IMG/VR virus record: IMGVR_UViG_3300033153_010880
Location: 1 to 34,730 of that record
Direction: 5' to 3' (one strand)
Length of the DNA: 34,730 nt
Origin: a virus
Shown here piece after piece: positions 24,439-31,502 of this stretch. The notes below the pieces were generated by a model. The model did not search any database and was not told the DNA's origin. It saw only the letters and a program-made list of their open reading frames with translations. The first letter of the stretch is position 1, and the number at the start of each line of letters is the position of its first letter. The translations under genes and the position numbers were made by a program.

Positions 24439-25748
24439 CTCTCTACCCCCTTAGGTCTTTCTTTTAGGATATCTGTTAAGTAATCCTGGGTTCTAACCTC
24501 TTGTCGAGCACTTTTAATTATTGACGATCTAATGTGAGTAGATTTTATAACATTAATATCAAAGGTTGCAATAGTAATATATCTATTCACGTCCATTGTG
24601 TGATCGTGCTGTTTAACTGGAAGCTTGTCTTTTTGATCTGCATTAGTATTAACTTCCTTATATTCAGGATAGTGATACGTCTCCATTTCATTAATAGTGT
24701 AACGGCCACATGCACTAAATATTTTAAATCGTCTAGTTTGTATCAGTTCATAGAATTTATCTAAACCAAGCCTTATCTCGTTATTAGCACCAATACAAGT
24801 TAGATGGTTTTTATTAAACTCCATTATGTACTCAGGCCTGGAGGGGTCGGCATAAAAAAGCTCTATTGGAAATATCTTTCTAGCTCTAAGCGCCACCTCT
24901 AACATGCTAGCTATCGTATGTCCGGACTTGTAGTGCTCAAAAACTTGGTAATGCCTACCTTCAGGGGTAATAGCTCTAACAAGTAAAACAAAAGGATCAT
25001 TGTACCCCCAATCGATACCACCAAAGAACCTAGTACCTGCAGGGAGCTCTTTAGGTAAGCAGATGTTTTCGTCCTCATCGAAGCAATCATAAACAAGACC
25101 TTCCATTTTATCGAATTGACCACCGTACTGCATATTAAAACGCCTGGGGTCCATGGTACGCTTTTTTCGTTCGTATTCTTTCTCTGGAAAATACGGGTTA
25201 TCTTTAGAGGTCTTTTGGACAAGCAGGCACTCGTCCATGATAGCCTTGTTACCTTTTCGATACGGCCTAATGTAATCCTTATAGAGCCAATTAAGAGAGT
25301 ACGGACTAGTAACAATTCTAATTGGAGCCTCTAGAAATGAGGCCCTTCCTTGGATTACTTCCCAAAAGTACAGGGAGTACAGTCCGGCCTCATCACACAA
25401 GATACCTTTAACGTCGGTGATACCTACTGCAGAGTCGGGATTAACTCCAGTTCTAAACCAGATTGTTGGACCCTGGTACATGATAAAGCAGTTGTTTTTC
25501 TTATCGAAATGACCCAGGCCTTTCATTGCAGCTAAAAATGGTGGAAGTGTGGATTGTGTCAAGATAGGAAAAGACGGGCTTGTAATGATAAAGTTGTTTT
25601 TAGACTCTGGGTGTTTATGGATCATCATTTTGAGCCACATTACACCACTCATGGTCTTGCCCCACTGAATTCCAGTTGCAGCAATCACAATGGGTTTATC
25701 TGAAAATATTACATCCTCTTGAGCCTGGGTGTGCGGTTTAAATAGCAT
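24432..25748 (-). CDS. terL: Terminase large subunit
   Basis: This 438-residue packaging motor has an N-terminal ATPase with ATGIQWGKT (Walker A, 24-32) and GILCDEAG (Walker B, 115-122, with catalytic Glu120). The C-terminal RNase H-like nuclease has GGIDWG (243-248, metal-binding Asp246) and FYADPSRPEY later. It cuts concatemeric DNA and drives it into the procapsid. It starts directly after the 118-aa gene and overlaps the zinc-ribbon gene by 7 bases. Confidence 0.92.
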   Translation of the reverse strand: MLFKPHTQAQEDVIFSDKPIVIAATGIQWGKTMSGVMWLKMMIHKHPESKNNFIITSPSFPILTQSTLPPFLAAMKGLGHFDKKNNCFIMYQGPTIWFRTGVNPDSAVGITDVKGILCDEAGLYSLYFWEVIQGRASFLEAPIRIVTSPYSLNWLYKDYIRPYRKGNKAIMDECLLVQKTSKDNPYFPEKEYERKKRTMDPRRFNMQYGGQFDKMEGLVYDCFDEDENICLPKELPAGTRFFGGIDWGYNDPFVLLVRAITPEGRHYQVFEHYKSGHTIASMLEVALRARKIFPIELFYADPSRPEYIMEFNKNHLTCIGANNEIRLGLDKFYELIQTRRFKIFSACGRYTINEMETYHYPEYKEVNTNADQKDKLPVKQHDHTMDVNRYITIATFDINVIKSTHIRSSIIKSARQEVRTQDYLTDILKERPKGVESW

Positions 25749-26105
25749 TTATGCCTTACTTTCTCCTTCAACGCCACGCTTCTCTCTGTCCATCTTCCTT
25801 ACTTTCAACACACACAGAGCATGATCAAGATCTGTCATAACTATTTTATTTTCATCACAAGGGAACTTGTCATCTAACCCTTTAATAATGAGCCATGCAG
25901 TCTTAATGATTGTATCAACCTGACACCCATTCACACCATTCTCTTTGATTGGGCCGTCTTGGATTTTGAAGGTTATTGTATTTTGCTCATGGTCAATGTA
26001 AATAGGGGAATCTTCAGTAACCCAATTAATCCCTTCTTCTCCTTCGTGAGGTTCAACCTTAAACCCACCAATCTCTCTCACACCCTTTAAAGTCTCTAGT
26101 GCCAT
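25749..26105 (-). CDS. 118-residue phage protein with GVNG/RGVEG signature
   Basis: This protein is of unknown function. FKIQDGPIKENGVNGCQVDT (about 46-65) and the C-terminal KMDREKRGVEG recall a widespread small phage family with GVNG and DRExRGVEG elements that is usually left as hypothetical. I cannot name the family safely. A very strong ribosome site (AAGGAGGT, 5 bases before ATG 26105) suggests high output. It sits between the sugar synthase and terminase genes, a spot where small terminases occur, but the sequence does not look like one. Confidence 0.65.
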   Translation of the reverse strand: MALETLKGVREIGGFKVEPHEGEEGINWVTEDSPIYIDHEQNTITFKIQDGPIKENGVNGCQVDTIIKTAWLIIKGLDDKFPCDENKIVMTDLDHALCVLKVRKMDREKRGVEGESKA

Positions 26106-26140
26106 GATTTACCTCCTTAAATAATTAATTAACTAGTTTA

Positions 26141-27070
26141 CTAAAGAGCATACCCCGCCTTTATATCATACTCAGCTTTAGTACCTTCTACTTCCTTCCA
26201 GTCCATTGGATTAACGTAACCATAATTACAATGACTATCCTTTTTAATCCTAAACGCACCATAGTTCAGTCCGTACCTTAGCACATCACCTTTTATAATA
26301 CGTTTCGTCGCCACAAGTCTTCGGTTATGAAGTAACACCATCGGGGTCTCACTAGTAGAAAAGTTACAGATAGGATCATCTTTATCTCTAAGGTATCTGG
26401 TCATGTTATCAAACTGATCAGAGTTTAGTGAATGTCCTGAGTCTGGAGTTTTAGCGTCGATACATGTTAGATGTTTTTCTAGCACCACTCCCATGTGGTG
26501 GTGTATTGCCATATAGGGAGCGTAGTAAACGTCGAGTGTATGGTCTGAATACCCAACTTTAAACCGTCCACTACTGAGAGCTCTAAGCCTATCAATTTTC
26601 CTAAGATCGTGATCTCTGCAGGGGTATGAGCTAGAGCAATAAAGAAAGGTGGTGTCGTCATGGTCTTCAACGTACTCCATTACCTGGAGTATCTGCTTTT
26701 CAGTCTTACCACCTGTGGATATAATTAGAGGCTTGTTCGTCTCCATTGCAGCGTCAAGTAATTGAGGGTAGCACATATCTGAGCTAGCTATCTTATGCCT
26801 ATCTACGAACTGATCGATCCGTTTAAGGTCTTTAGGGCAAAAGGCTGTACAGGCTAGCTCTATTTTGTAGTTATTCGCTACCAGTTTGAGCTTACCAATC
26901 CAATCGATCGGTAGCTCGTAACCCATTTCACCTTTAAGGCCGTACATAGACTTGTGGTCGTAACACTGAAACTTAACTACATCGGCTCCAGCTTGTTTAG
27001 CTTCATAGATCGAAGCTACACAATCACCATAGGTTTTCCAATTACTTCCAATATCCGCAATAATTAACAT
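26141..27070 (-). CDS. NeuB/PseI-type sugar acid synthase
   Basis: This 309-residue TIM-barrel enzyme of the NeuB family has VVKFQ (31-35), KIASSD (93-98), GYSDHT (173-178) and EKHLT (198-202). It ends with an antifreeze-like/SAF region (RRLVATKRIIKGD, 250-262). NeuB enzymes join phosphoenolpyruvate to a six-carbon N-acyl amino sugar (NeuB/LegI/PseI) to make a nine-carbon nonulosonic acid. It is a little shorter than the usual 330-350. It stands 18 kb from the other sugar genes, between a structural gene and the terminase block, on the same late strand. AAGGA lies upstream of the start. It cannot be told from sequence whether sialic, legionaminic or pseudaminic acid is made. Confidence 0.88.
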   Translation of the reverse strand: MLIIADIGSNWKTYGDCVASIYEAKQAGADVVKFQCYDHKSMYGLKGEMGYELPIDWIGKLKLVANNYKIELACTAFCPKDLKRIDQFVDRHKIASSDMCYPQLLDAAMETNKPLIISTGGKTEKQILQVMEYVEDHDDTTFLYCSSSYPCRDHDLRKIDRLRALSSGRFKVGYSDHTLDVYYAPYMAIHHHMGVVLEKHLTCIDAKTPDSGHSLNSDQFDNMTRYLRDKDDPICNFSTSETPMVLLHNRRLVATKRIIKGDVLRYGLNYGAFRIKKDSHCNYGYVNPMDWKEVEGTKAEYDIKAGYAL

Positions 27071-27081
27071 AAATACATTCC

Positions 27082-28422
27082 TTAATCATCAATCAATATA
27101 ATATCAAATTGTCCTGCAGCGTCTCCACCTGCAGCTCCAGATTTAGCAGATAGCTTTATTTCCGCACCAGCTGGCATTAACAGTGGTACATAAAAAGGTA
27201 TGTACCCTGAAGTTGCATTGTCTAAAACAAGTATGTCCTGAAATAGAAATATGCCAGGAATTAAAGCCCTATCGTATCTTTCAACGGTAGCTCTTAGTCT
27301 TAAGTCTACTTTTTTGGTAATGCCCGAAGCTTGCCAGCCTACTACATATCCCTTTTTACCAGCTGGAACTTTGTACCTACCTGATAGGGATTGATTACCA
27401 CCAGCTGTAACGTACTCAAAAACAGTTCCCGCACCTAGGCCTCTAATACTTATATTACCAACTGCAACACCATTAGATCCAACGGATTTAGTATGAGCCC
27501 ATTGGATAAAAGTAATGTCTGTGGCTGAAGTTGTTACTGCAGTAGTTCCATTCATTATAACTGTTTCGGATTGTTCTGCATTACTACTATCAAGATAGTG
27601 GAATTCTAGAGTTCTAACGCCTGTGCCTACTGGAGCCCCGTCGTCCGCTGCATTACTAGACACCACCTCTAACTGAACTCCACCAGGTGAGCCAAGTACT
27701 GTGGTCGCTGGCACTTCGGTCAAATCATCTAGTACCGTTGTACTGACAGTATCTTTTCGGCCTGGTATGGAATACATCTTAATACCAGAAATATTCCTAC
27801 GTGCTACCTCGAACAAAAAGTCTGTGGTAGATAAAGCTTTTTCAGCTGTAACATTGGCATTAACAAATGTACCGGCTGCAGTTTGTCCAGTAAGTACTGA
27901 CTTAACTAACCTGGCGTCGTCGTCAGCAACAATAGCGTCCTGAATTCTATGACTAGACGGTAAAGCGTTACCTCTTTTTAAGACCGTATGAAGCCTAAAG
28001 GCTCCCTGATCTACACCACCGTTAGTGTAGCTCACTCTAATGTACTCAAGTGCTGGTTGAATACTAAACGTTTTTCCAACACTAGCAGGTATTGTGTACT
28101 TATCGTCACTATCCCAATGAATAGATCCAATACCATTTTCAGTATGACCCTGTTCAATTAATAACCCGTCGGTAGCGCTTACCTGGTCTGCAAACACTGT
28201 AATAAATATTATTGAGTAGGGAAGTATCTCTGTGGGTACACCGGTAAAGGTAACACCAGCTAAGAGAGTATCATGTGAGCTATTATTGTCGTCAATAACT
28301 CCATTTAAACTAGCGTCATTACCTTCACTATCAAAGGCTGCAGTCCTAACTATTGACTCAGCTGCATTTTTATCTAAAAACTTATTTCTTTCAAGATCGG
28401 CTGTGTGTAATGCGTCTACCAT
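27082..28422 (-). CDS. Large beta-rich virion protein (spike/fibre candidate)
   Basis: This 446-residue, Thr/Ser/Val/Gly-rich protein is made of beta strands, with WQASGITKKVDLRLRATVER and an ending of FDIILIDD. Near the middle SIPGRKDTVSTTVLDDLTEV and LTGQTAAGTFVNANVTAEK fit a tail or capsid spike family that I have seen beside terminase genes in marine-type phages. No enzymatic motif is visible. It follows the small terminase candidate by 4 bases and precedes the synthase gene, so it is a plausible carrier or ligand of the glycan. Confidence 0.6.
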   Translation of the reverse strand: MVDALHTADLERNKFLDKNAAESIVRTAAFDSEGNDASLNGVIDDNNSSHDTLLAGVTFTGVPTEILPYSIIFITVFADQVSATDGLLIEQGHTENGIGSIHWDSDDKYTIPASVGKTFSIQPALEYIRVSYTNGGVDQGAFRLHTVLKRGNALPSSHRIQDAIVADDDARLVKSVLTGQTAAGTFVNANVTAEKALSTTDFLFEVARRNISGIKMYSIPGRKDTVSTTVLDDLTEVPATTVLGSPGGVQLEVVSSNAADDGAPVGTGVRTLEFHYLDSSNAEQSETVIMNGTTAVTTSATDITFIQWAHTKSVGSNGVAVGNISIRGLGAGTVFEYVTAGGNQSLSGRYKVPAGKKGYVVGWQASGITKKVDLRLRATVERYDRALIPGIFLFQDILVLDNATSGYIPFYVPLLMPAGAEIKLSAKSGAAGGDAAGQFDIILIDD

Positions 28423-28426
28423 GGGC

Positions 28427-28858
28427 TTACTCCATATCGATTGTGTTAGTATCTACCATTTTAGAACCAAGCTCGACCTGTTCGCCACTTCTGCGTTGTA
28501 TGATAGTCGGGGCCGGTACTGTTATTTCTTTAACATCCTTAACTTTACCAATTAATCGGTCTAAGATAAAGTCCAGCCTTCGGTAATCCCCCTCTTTAAT
28601 ACCCTTAGATATGATCATACATATCCAATGATCAATAGTTTGCCTAGATTTATCAGCTAAAATACCATCGATCTCGTCCATATTCTTTTGGAGCATTTCG
28701 GTGAGTTTGACTTCGACAAATTCTTTGGAGAGTTTTCTAGCTAAGGTGAGTTCTTTAGGTCCGCTAATACCAAGAGGATTTCTAACCTCTCCCTTTTTAG
28801 GAGCTACCAGGTTTTTATAACCTTTAGCACTTCCTTTTAATTCTTTATCATTACTCAT
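28427..28858 (-). CDS. Small terminase subunit candidate
   Basis: This 143-residue protein has an N-terminal KKGEVRNPLGISGPKEL segment like the GNP/NPxG region of terminase-linked DUF5681 proteins, a helical centre, then GDYRRLDFILDRLIGKVKD (about 92-110), which is common in small terminases. The basic, helical make-up and position as first gene of the late operon fit DNA recognition for packaging. It is separated from the large subunit by three genes, which is unusual. The start at 28858 lies about 30 bases after the predicted transcription start. Confidence 0.65.
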   Translation of the reverse strand: MSNDKELKGSAKGYKNLVAPKKGEVRNPLGISGPKELTLARKLSKEFVEVKLTEMLQKNMDEIDGILADKSRQTIDHWICMIISKGIKEGDYRRLDFILDRLIGKVKDVKEITVPAPTIIQRRSGEQVELGSKMVDTNTIDME

Positions 28859-28895
28859 AAATCCGTAACGATCCTAATCATTGTTATAAATAACC

Positions 28896-28924
28896 AATAT
28901 AACTGATAAATTAAACTTAATCAA
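28896..28924 (-). promoter_or_regulatory. Sigma70-like promoter of the late operon
   Basis: Read leftward: -35 TTGATT (28924-28919), 17-base spacer, -10 TATATT (28901-28896). Transcription would start near 28889, about 30 bases before the first late gene. The match to the host consensus (4/6 and 5/6, ideal spacing) suggests use of host RNA polymerase. No phage RNA polymerase gene is visible. Confidence 0.6.
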
Positions 28925-28944
28925 TATCCACAATCATAAATAGC

Positions 28945-28957
28945 TGTAATCATTACA
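28945..28957. promoter_or_regulatory. Palindrome TGTAATcATTACA upstream of the late promoter
   Basis: This is a perfect 6-bp inverted repeat around one central base, 21 bases upstream of the late -35 element. Related AATCAT/AATCAA elements recur at about 28876, 28919 and 28932. It is a candidate activator or repressor site. Confidence 0.4.
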
Positions 28958-29059
28958 TACAAAATTCATAAAAAATACAACCTAAAATCTCTTAACATTC
29001 CAGCAATCTAGCACATGGATTAAATTAATTCAAAAAAATACCGATAACATATTTAGAAC

Positions 29060-29080
29060 TAAAACACGGGACGTGTTTTA
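29060..29080. promoter_or_regulatory. Inverted repeat TAAAACACG-gga-CGTGTTTTA before the lipoprotein gene
   Basis: This is a perfect 9-bp inverted repeat with a 3-base centre, 24 bases before the start of the 161-aa lipoprotein gene. It may act as an operator or as a leader hairpin. The whole gap 28859-29104 (246 bp) is AT-rich and holds the late promoter and these two palindromes, but no gene that I can see. Confidence 0.5.
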
Positions 29081-29104
29081 CCACCAACAACAAAGGGGTT
29101 TACC

Positions 29105-29590
29105 ATGGAAAACAATTCACTATTAGTAGCGACCGTTAACTTTTTGCTTCCGATCACATTGGCTGTTTTACTCACAGCCTGTGGACAAGACGAGGGGAGC
29201 TCAGCTGAAGAGGTTATCGAAGAGCCTACAGTTGAGACCTATGCCAGAGTACACACTCACTTAGATCTAGGTCTTTTATGCACCGACACTATTTCACTTT
29301 ACAAGGATCAGTACGTTATGATTAACAGCTGCAAAGATTACAACGACGACGGTATTTCAAAGGAAGAGGTCGAGAGAGGTAGCTTTATAAAAACAGATAG
29401 TTCAATTATTTTCACACCAACCGAGTCAACGTGTACCGCTAAGGGTTTAGAGTCATATAAAAAGGCTGCATATTTCACCGAAGAGAGTCTTGTAATAGCT
29501 GAAGTTATCTATGAATATGCAGGTTCTAGCTATCTACTAGTTGGGAATACTATCCAAGGTTGTTGGGATGGTAACGACTTCACTGAGTAG
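29105..29590 (+). CDS. Predicted secreted lipoprotein
   Basis: This 161-residue protein has a hydrophobic N-terminal segment (about 7-25) ending in a lipobox LLTAC (Cys26), then an acidic spacer and a Cys-containing beta-rich domain. It should be attached to a membrane after lipid modification. Phage lipoproteins often block superinfecting phage or serve as outer spanins; neither can be decided here. It starts with AAGGGG 6 bases before ATG and is transcribed rightward, opposite to the late operon. Confidence 0.75.
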   Translation: MENNSLLVATVNFLLPITLAVLLTACGQDEGSSAEEVIEEPTVETYARVHTHLDLGLLCTDTISLYKDQYVMINSCKDYNDDGISKEEVERGSFIKTDSSIIFTPTESTCTAKGLESYKKAAYFTEESLVIAEVIYEYAGSSYLLVGNTIQGCWDGNDFTE

Positions 29591-29602
29591 TTATCATCTG
29601 TT

Positions 29603-29622
29603 AGTCCAGGGACGGACTCTTT
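29603..29622 (+). terminator. Weak hairpin after the lipoprotein gene
   Basis: AGTCC and GGACT pair over a 6-base loop, followed by CTTT. The stem is only 5 bp and overlaps the next promoter, so termination would be partial at best. Confidence 0.3.
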
Positions 29623-29647
29623 ACACCCCCTCCAAATATGCTACACT
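29620..29647 (+). promoter_or_regulatory. Promoter for the miniprotein-hydrolase pair
   Basis: -35 TTTACA (29620-29625; 5 of 6), 16-base spacer, -10 TACACT (29642-29647) with an extended TGC just before it. It lies 36 bases before the ATG of the zinc-knuckle gene. This suggests separate control of these two genes. Confidence 0.5.
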
Positions 29648-29682
29648 GAATACATCACCACAACATTACAAGGAAAAAGACT

Positions 29683-29835
29683 ATGAAAGTTAAGACTCTG
29701 TGTGTGTGTGGCACTAAGTTTAAACACGAAGAGCACGACACTAATATAAAGTGTCCAGTTTGCCATAACCAATATTTTGAAGAGATTGAGGAAGAGATCC
29801 ATGAGGATCTTTGTGACATTTTTGGAGGTGAGTAA
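29683..29835 (+). CDS. 50-residue zinc-knuckle miniprotein
   Basis: This gene starts at ATG 29683, with AAGGA about 9 bases upstream, and its stop overlaps the next start (TAATG). The product has CVC (7-9) and CPVC (24-27), a likely zinc site, then an acidic helix (FEEIEEEIHEDL). It resembles small rubredoxin-like zinc-ribbon proteins. Role unknown; it is translationally coupled to the hydrolase lipoprotein. Confidence 0.7.
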   Translation: MKVKTLCVCGTKFKHEEHDTNIKCPVCHNQYFEEIEEEIHEDLCDIFGGE

Positions 29836-30779
29836 TGAGATTTTTGTTTAGTGCGTTTATTGTTTTTTGCATGGTGGCTTGTAGTTCGTGCGGTACGACT
29901 ACCAGACCAGAGTGCCCGAAGTGCCCCGACCCAATACCGAGTCCTGAACCTGATCCGGCTCCACCACCACAGCCTGATCCAATACCAACACCGGACCCTA
30001 TCCCCGAACCTGATCCTATTCCGGATCCTGAACCTGATCCTGAACCACCACAAGACCCAGACGAAAAGCCGTTTTGTGTAAACCCAAACCTAGACCCAGT
30101 AAAGCCAGGGCCGTACTCTGTTAGAGAAAAAACTGAGGGCTCGGTAAAGCTTTTCATTCCACAGGGACTACCAAGAGATTGCATTGCACCGATAGCTCAT
30201 TTCTCAAATGGAACTGGAGCCAGGTGTGTTTTTTACAGAGGCCTACTAAAACACTGGGCAAGTCATGGGTACATAGCCTCATGTTTTGAGTCCTCTTCCA
30301 CCGGTAGTGGTGAAGCATGCTACAAAGGCCTAGAGGCTGCAGGGCGTCAAAACAACGCTAGCCTAGCTTACATACTGTCAAGTGGGCATAGTCAAGGTGG
30401 AAGTGCTAGTAATCATTGCGCTTTTAAGCTAGAACAGCGTGGCTTCAAAGGTAAGGGCGTGGTAGTCGGTGTCCAGAGTGCCTGGGGCATGGGATGGACT
30501 TCATACCGAAGAGATTTACCTAAGATCAAAATGCCAAACTTTGAGATCTCAGGCTCTAAAGACACGGTAATCTCACCACCAAGAGTAGGCGCTGGTTACA
30601 AGCTTATTACATCTGAAAAGTATTGGTATTCAGCTGAAGGCGCTAGTCATATGAACCCTCAAAACTGGGCTCAAGTAGGCGGCCTGGTGTTTGCAAACTG
30701 GAAGTTATTAGACTCAGAGTATGCAAAAGAATATTTTCTAGCCTTACCAAATTCCAGGGAATGGTCTAACATGGACTAG
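29835..30779 (+). CDS. Lipoprotein alpha/beta hydrolase with proline-rich stalk
   Basis: This 314-residue protein has a signal peptide ending in lipobox MVAC (Cys16). A stalk of repeated Pro-Asp/Glu pairs follows (about 31-78, such as PIPEPDPIPDPEPDPEP), then a compact alpha/beta hydrolase domain. The nucleophile elbow is GHSQG (Ser186), with Asp243 in GSKDT and His272 in GASHM as the likely triad. The domain resembles cutinase/PET-hydrolase-like esterases. The stalk would hold the enzyme away from the membrane. A role in removing esters (for example O-acetyl groups) from host surface sugars, to block superinfection or ease release, is a hypothesis. The start overlaps the previous stop. Confidence 0.8.
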   Translation: MRFLFSAFIVFCMVACSSCGTTTRPECPKCPDPIPSPEPDPAPPPQPDPIPTPDPIPEPDPIPDPEPDPEPPQDPDEKPFCVNPNLDPVKPGPYSVREKTEGSVKLFIPQGLPRDCIAPIAHFSNGTGARCVFYRGLLKHWASHGYIASCFESSSTGSGEACYKGLEAAGRQNNASLAYILSSGHSQGGSASNHCAFKLEQRGFKGKGVVVGVQSAWGMGWTSYRRDLPKIKMPNFEISGSKDTVISPPRVGAGYKLITSEKYWYSAEGASHMNPQNWAQVGGLVFANWKLLDSEYAKEYFLALPNSREWSNMD

Positions 30780-30807
30780 AACTAACTCGAATGATATTTC
30801 CTTCGTG

Positions 30808-30838
30808 CCCTCACTATCACTGATAGCGGGGGTTTTTT
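30808..30838 (+). terminator. Terminator after the hydrolase gene
   Basis: CCCTC-A-CTATC and GATAG-C-GGGGG form a 10-bp stem with one A-C mismatch and a 3-base loop, followed by six T. It lies 29 bases after the hydrolase stop and faces the end of the convergent endolysin gene. Confidence 0.85.
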
Positions 30839-30872
30839 ATGTTAGTAAACTGTTAGTACATATTGCCGCACA

Positions 30873-31223
30873 TTAATAAGCCCACATCTTTTTAGGCCCA
30901 GACCTACCATCTAAATGCACAAAGGTTTTAGAGACGCCAATACTTAGGCCCTCGTCTAATAGCCTACTCACTAGCTCCCAAAGCTCGTTTGCGTCCAGAT
31001 TTTTGGTACTCACGTCGATCGCTAATCCACTTAAATGAAAACTAGATTTAGCACCACCTGCATCTCGATTGTGCTGAGGACACCTATAACCAGAGTTTAT
31101 TATGAGAGGTTTATGCAGGTCGTGCCTAATCTTATCCAAGATATCTATTAAATCGAAGTCGGCCTTGTTCACACCACAACCACACTTACACTCAAACTCA
31201 GCTAGAGAGAAATATTTAAACAT
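30873..31223 (-). CDS. M15-type D-Ala-D-Ala peptidase endolysin
   Basis: This 116-residue peptidase has SGYRCPQHNRDAGGAKSSFH (44-63) and HLSGLAIDV, giving zinc ligands His63, Asp70 and His103 (in FVHLD), as in the M15_3 family. It should cut peptide cross-links in peptidoglycan at the end of infection. ATG 31223 is chosen because GAGG lies about 6-9 bases upstream; an extension to 31274 would run through the opposing promoter. It has no signal peptide, so a holin is needed. It is separated from the candidate membrane lysis genes near 4 kb. Confidence 0.88.
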   Translation of the reverse strand: MFKYFSLAEFECKCGCGVNKADFDLIDILDKIRHDLHKPLIINSGYRCPQHNRDAGGAKSSFHLSGLAIDVSTKNLDANELWELVSRLLDEGLSIGVSKTFVHLDGRSGPKKMWAY

Positions 31224-31241
31224 GTACACCTCACAAAAGAC

Positions 31242-31270
31242 TTGACAATTAAAAACACGATCGCTATGAC
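31242..31270 (+). promoter_or_regulatory. Sigma70 promoter with perfect -35 for a tiny membrane gene
   Basis: -35 TTGACA (31242-31247), 17-base spacer, -10 TATGAC (31265-31270; 4 of 6). It points rightward, away from the endolysin start 19 bases to the left, and lies 26 bases before the ATG of a 29-residue membrane peptide. Confidence 0.6.
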
Positions 31271-31295
31271 GCACCCAGAAAGAGAGGGAATTGAT

Positions 31296-31385
31296 ATGGT
31301 TTATTTTATCATTGGGGTGGTTTTAATTCAAATTGTGGGCGTATGGACGTGGCATAGGTTTATAAAAAACCAGCCTAGATTTTGA
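31296..31385 (+). CDS. 29-residue single-pass membrane peptide
   Basis: The product starts MVYFIIGVVLIQIVGVWTW, a membrane segment, followed by a basic tail HRFIKNQPRF. ATG 31296 has GAGGGA 6 bases upstream, and a strong promoter lies just before. It is too short for family assignment. Its orientation is opposite to its neighbours, so it may be independently expressed early. It could be a holin/antiholin-like or superinfection peptide. The following bases to 31502 show no further gene that I can support. Confidence 0.55.
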   Translation: MVYFIIGVVLIQIVGVWTWHRFIKNQPRF

Positions 31386-31502
31386 ACGGCCTACTCAAAT
31401 ACTCCCCACATTCATAATCCTTGGATGACACAAACTTTTGGCCTGTAGTCTGGGAGTCCCGCTGCAAAAGGAACCTACTAAGTAATTGGGATATCGTCAA
31501 GG

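Noticed and set aside
29310-29350. EF-hand-like DYNDDGIS segment in the 161-aa lipoprotein
   Set aside because: The residue spacing is one off from the calcium-loop pattern, so it is not claimed.
29655-30184. Two antisense frames rich in Gly/Ser or Arg/Ile/Trp
   Set aside because: They are products of the proline-stalk repeat read backwards and show no start signals.
31386-31502. tRNA-like pieces (GTTCAAAATC, GGGACTCCC) on the - strand
   Set aside because: No acceptor stem or complete cloverleaf can be drawn, and the T-loop-like element has an extra base.
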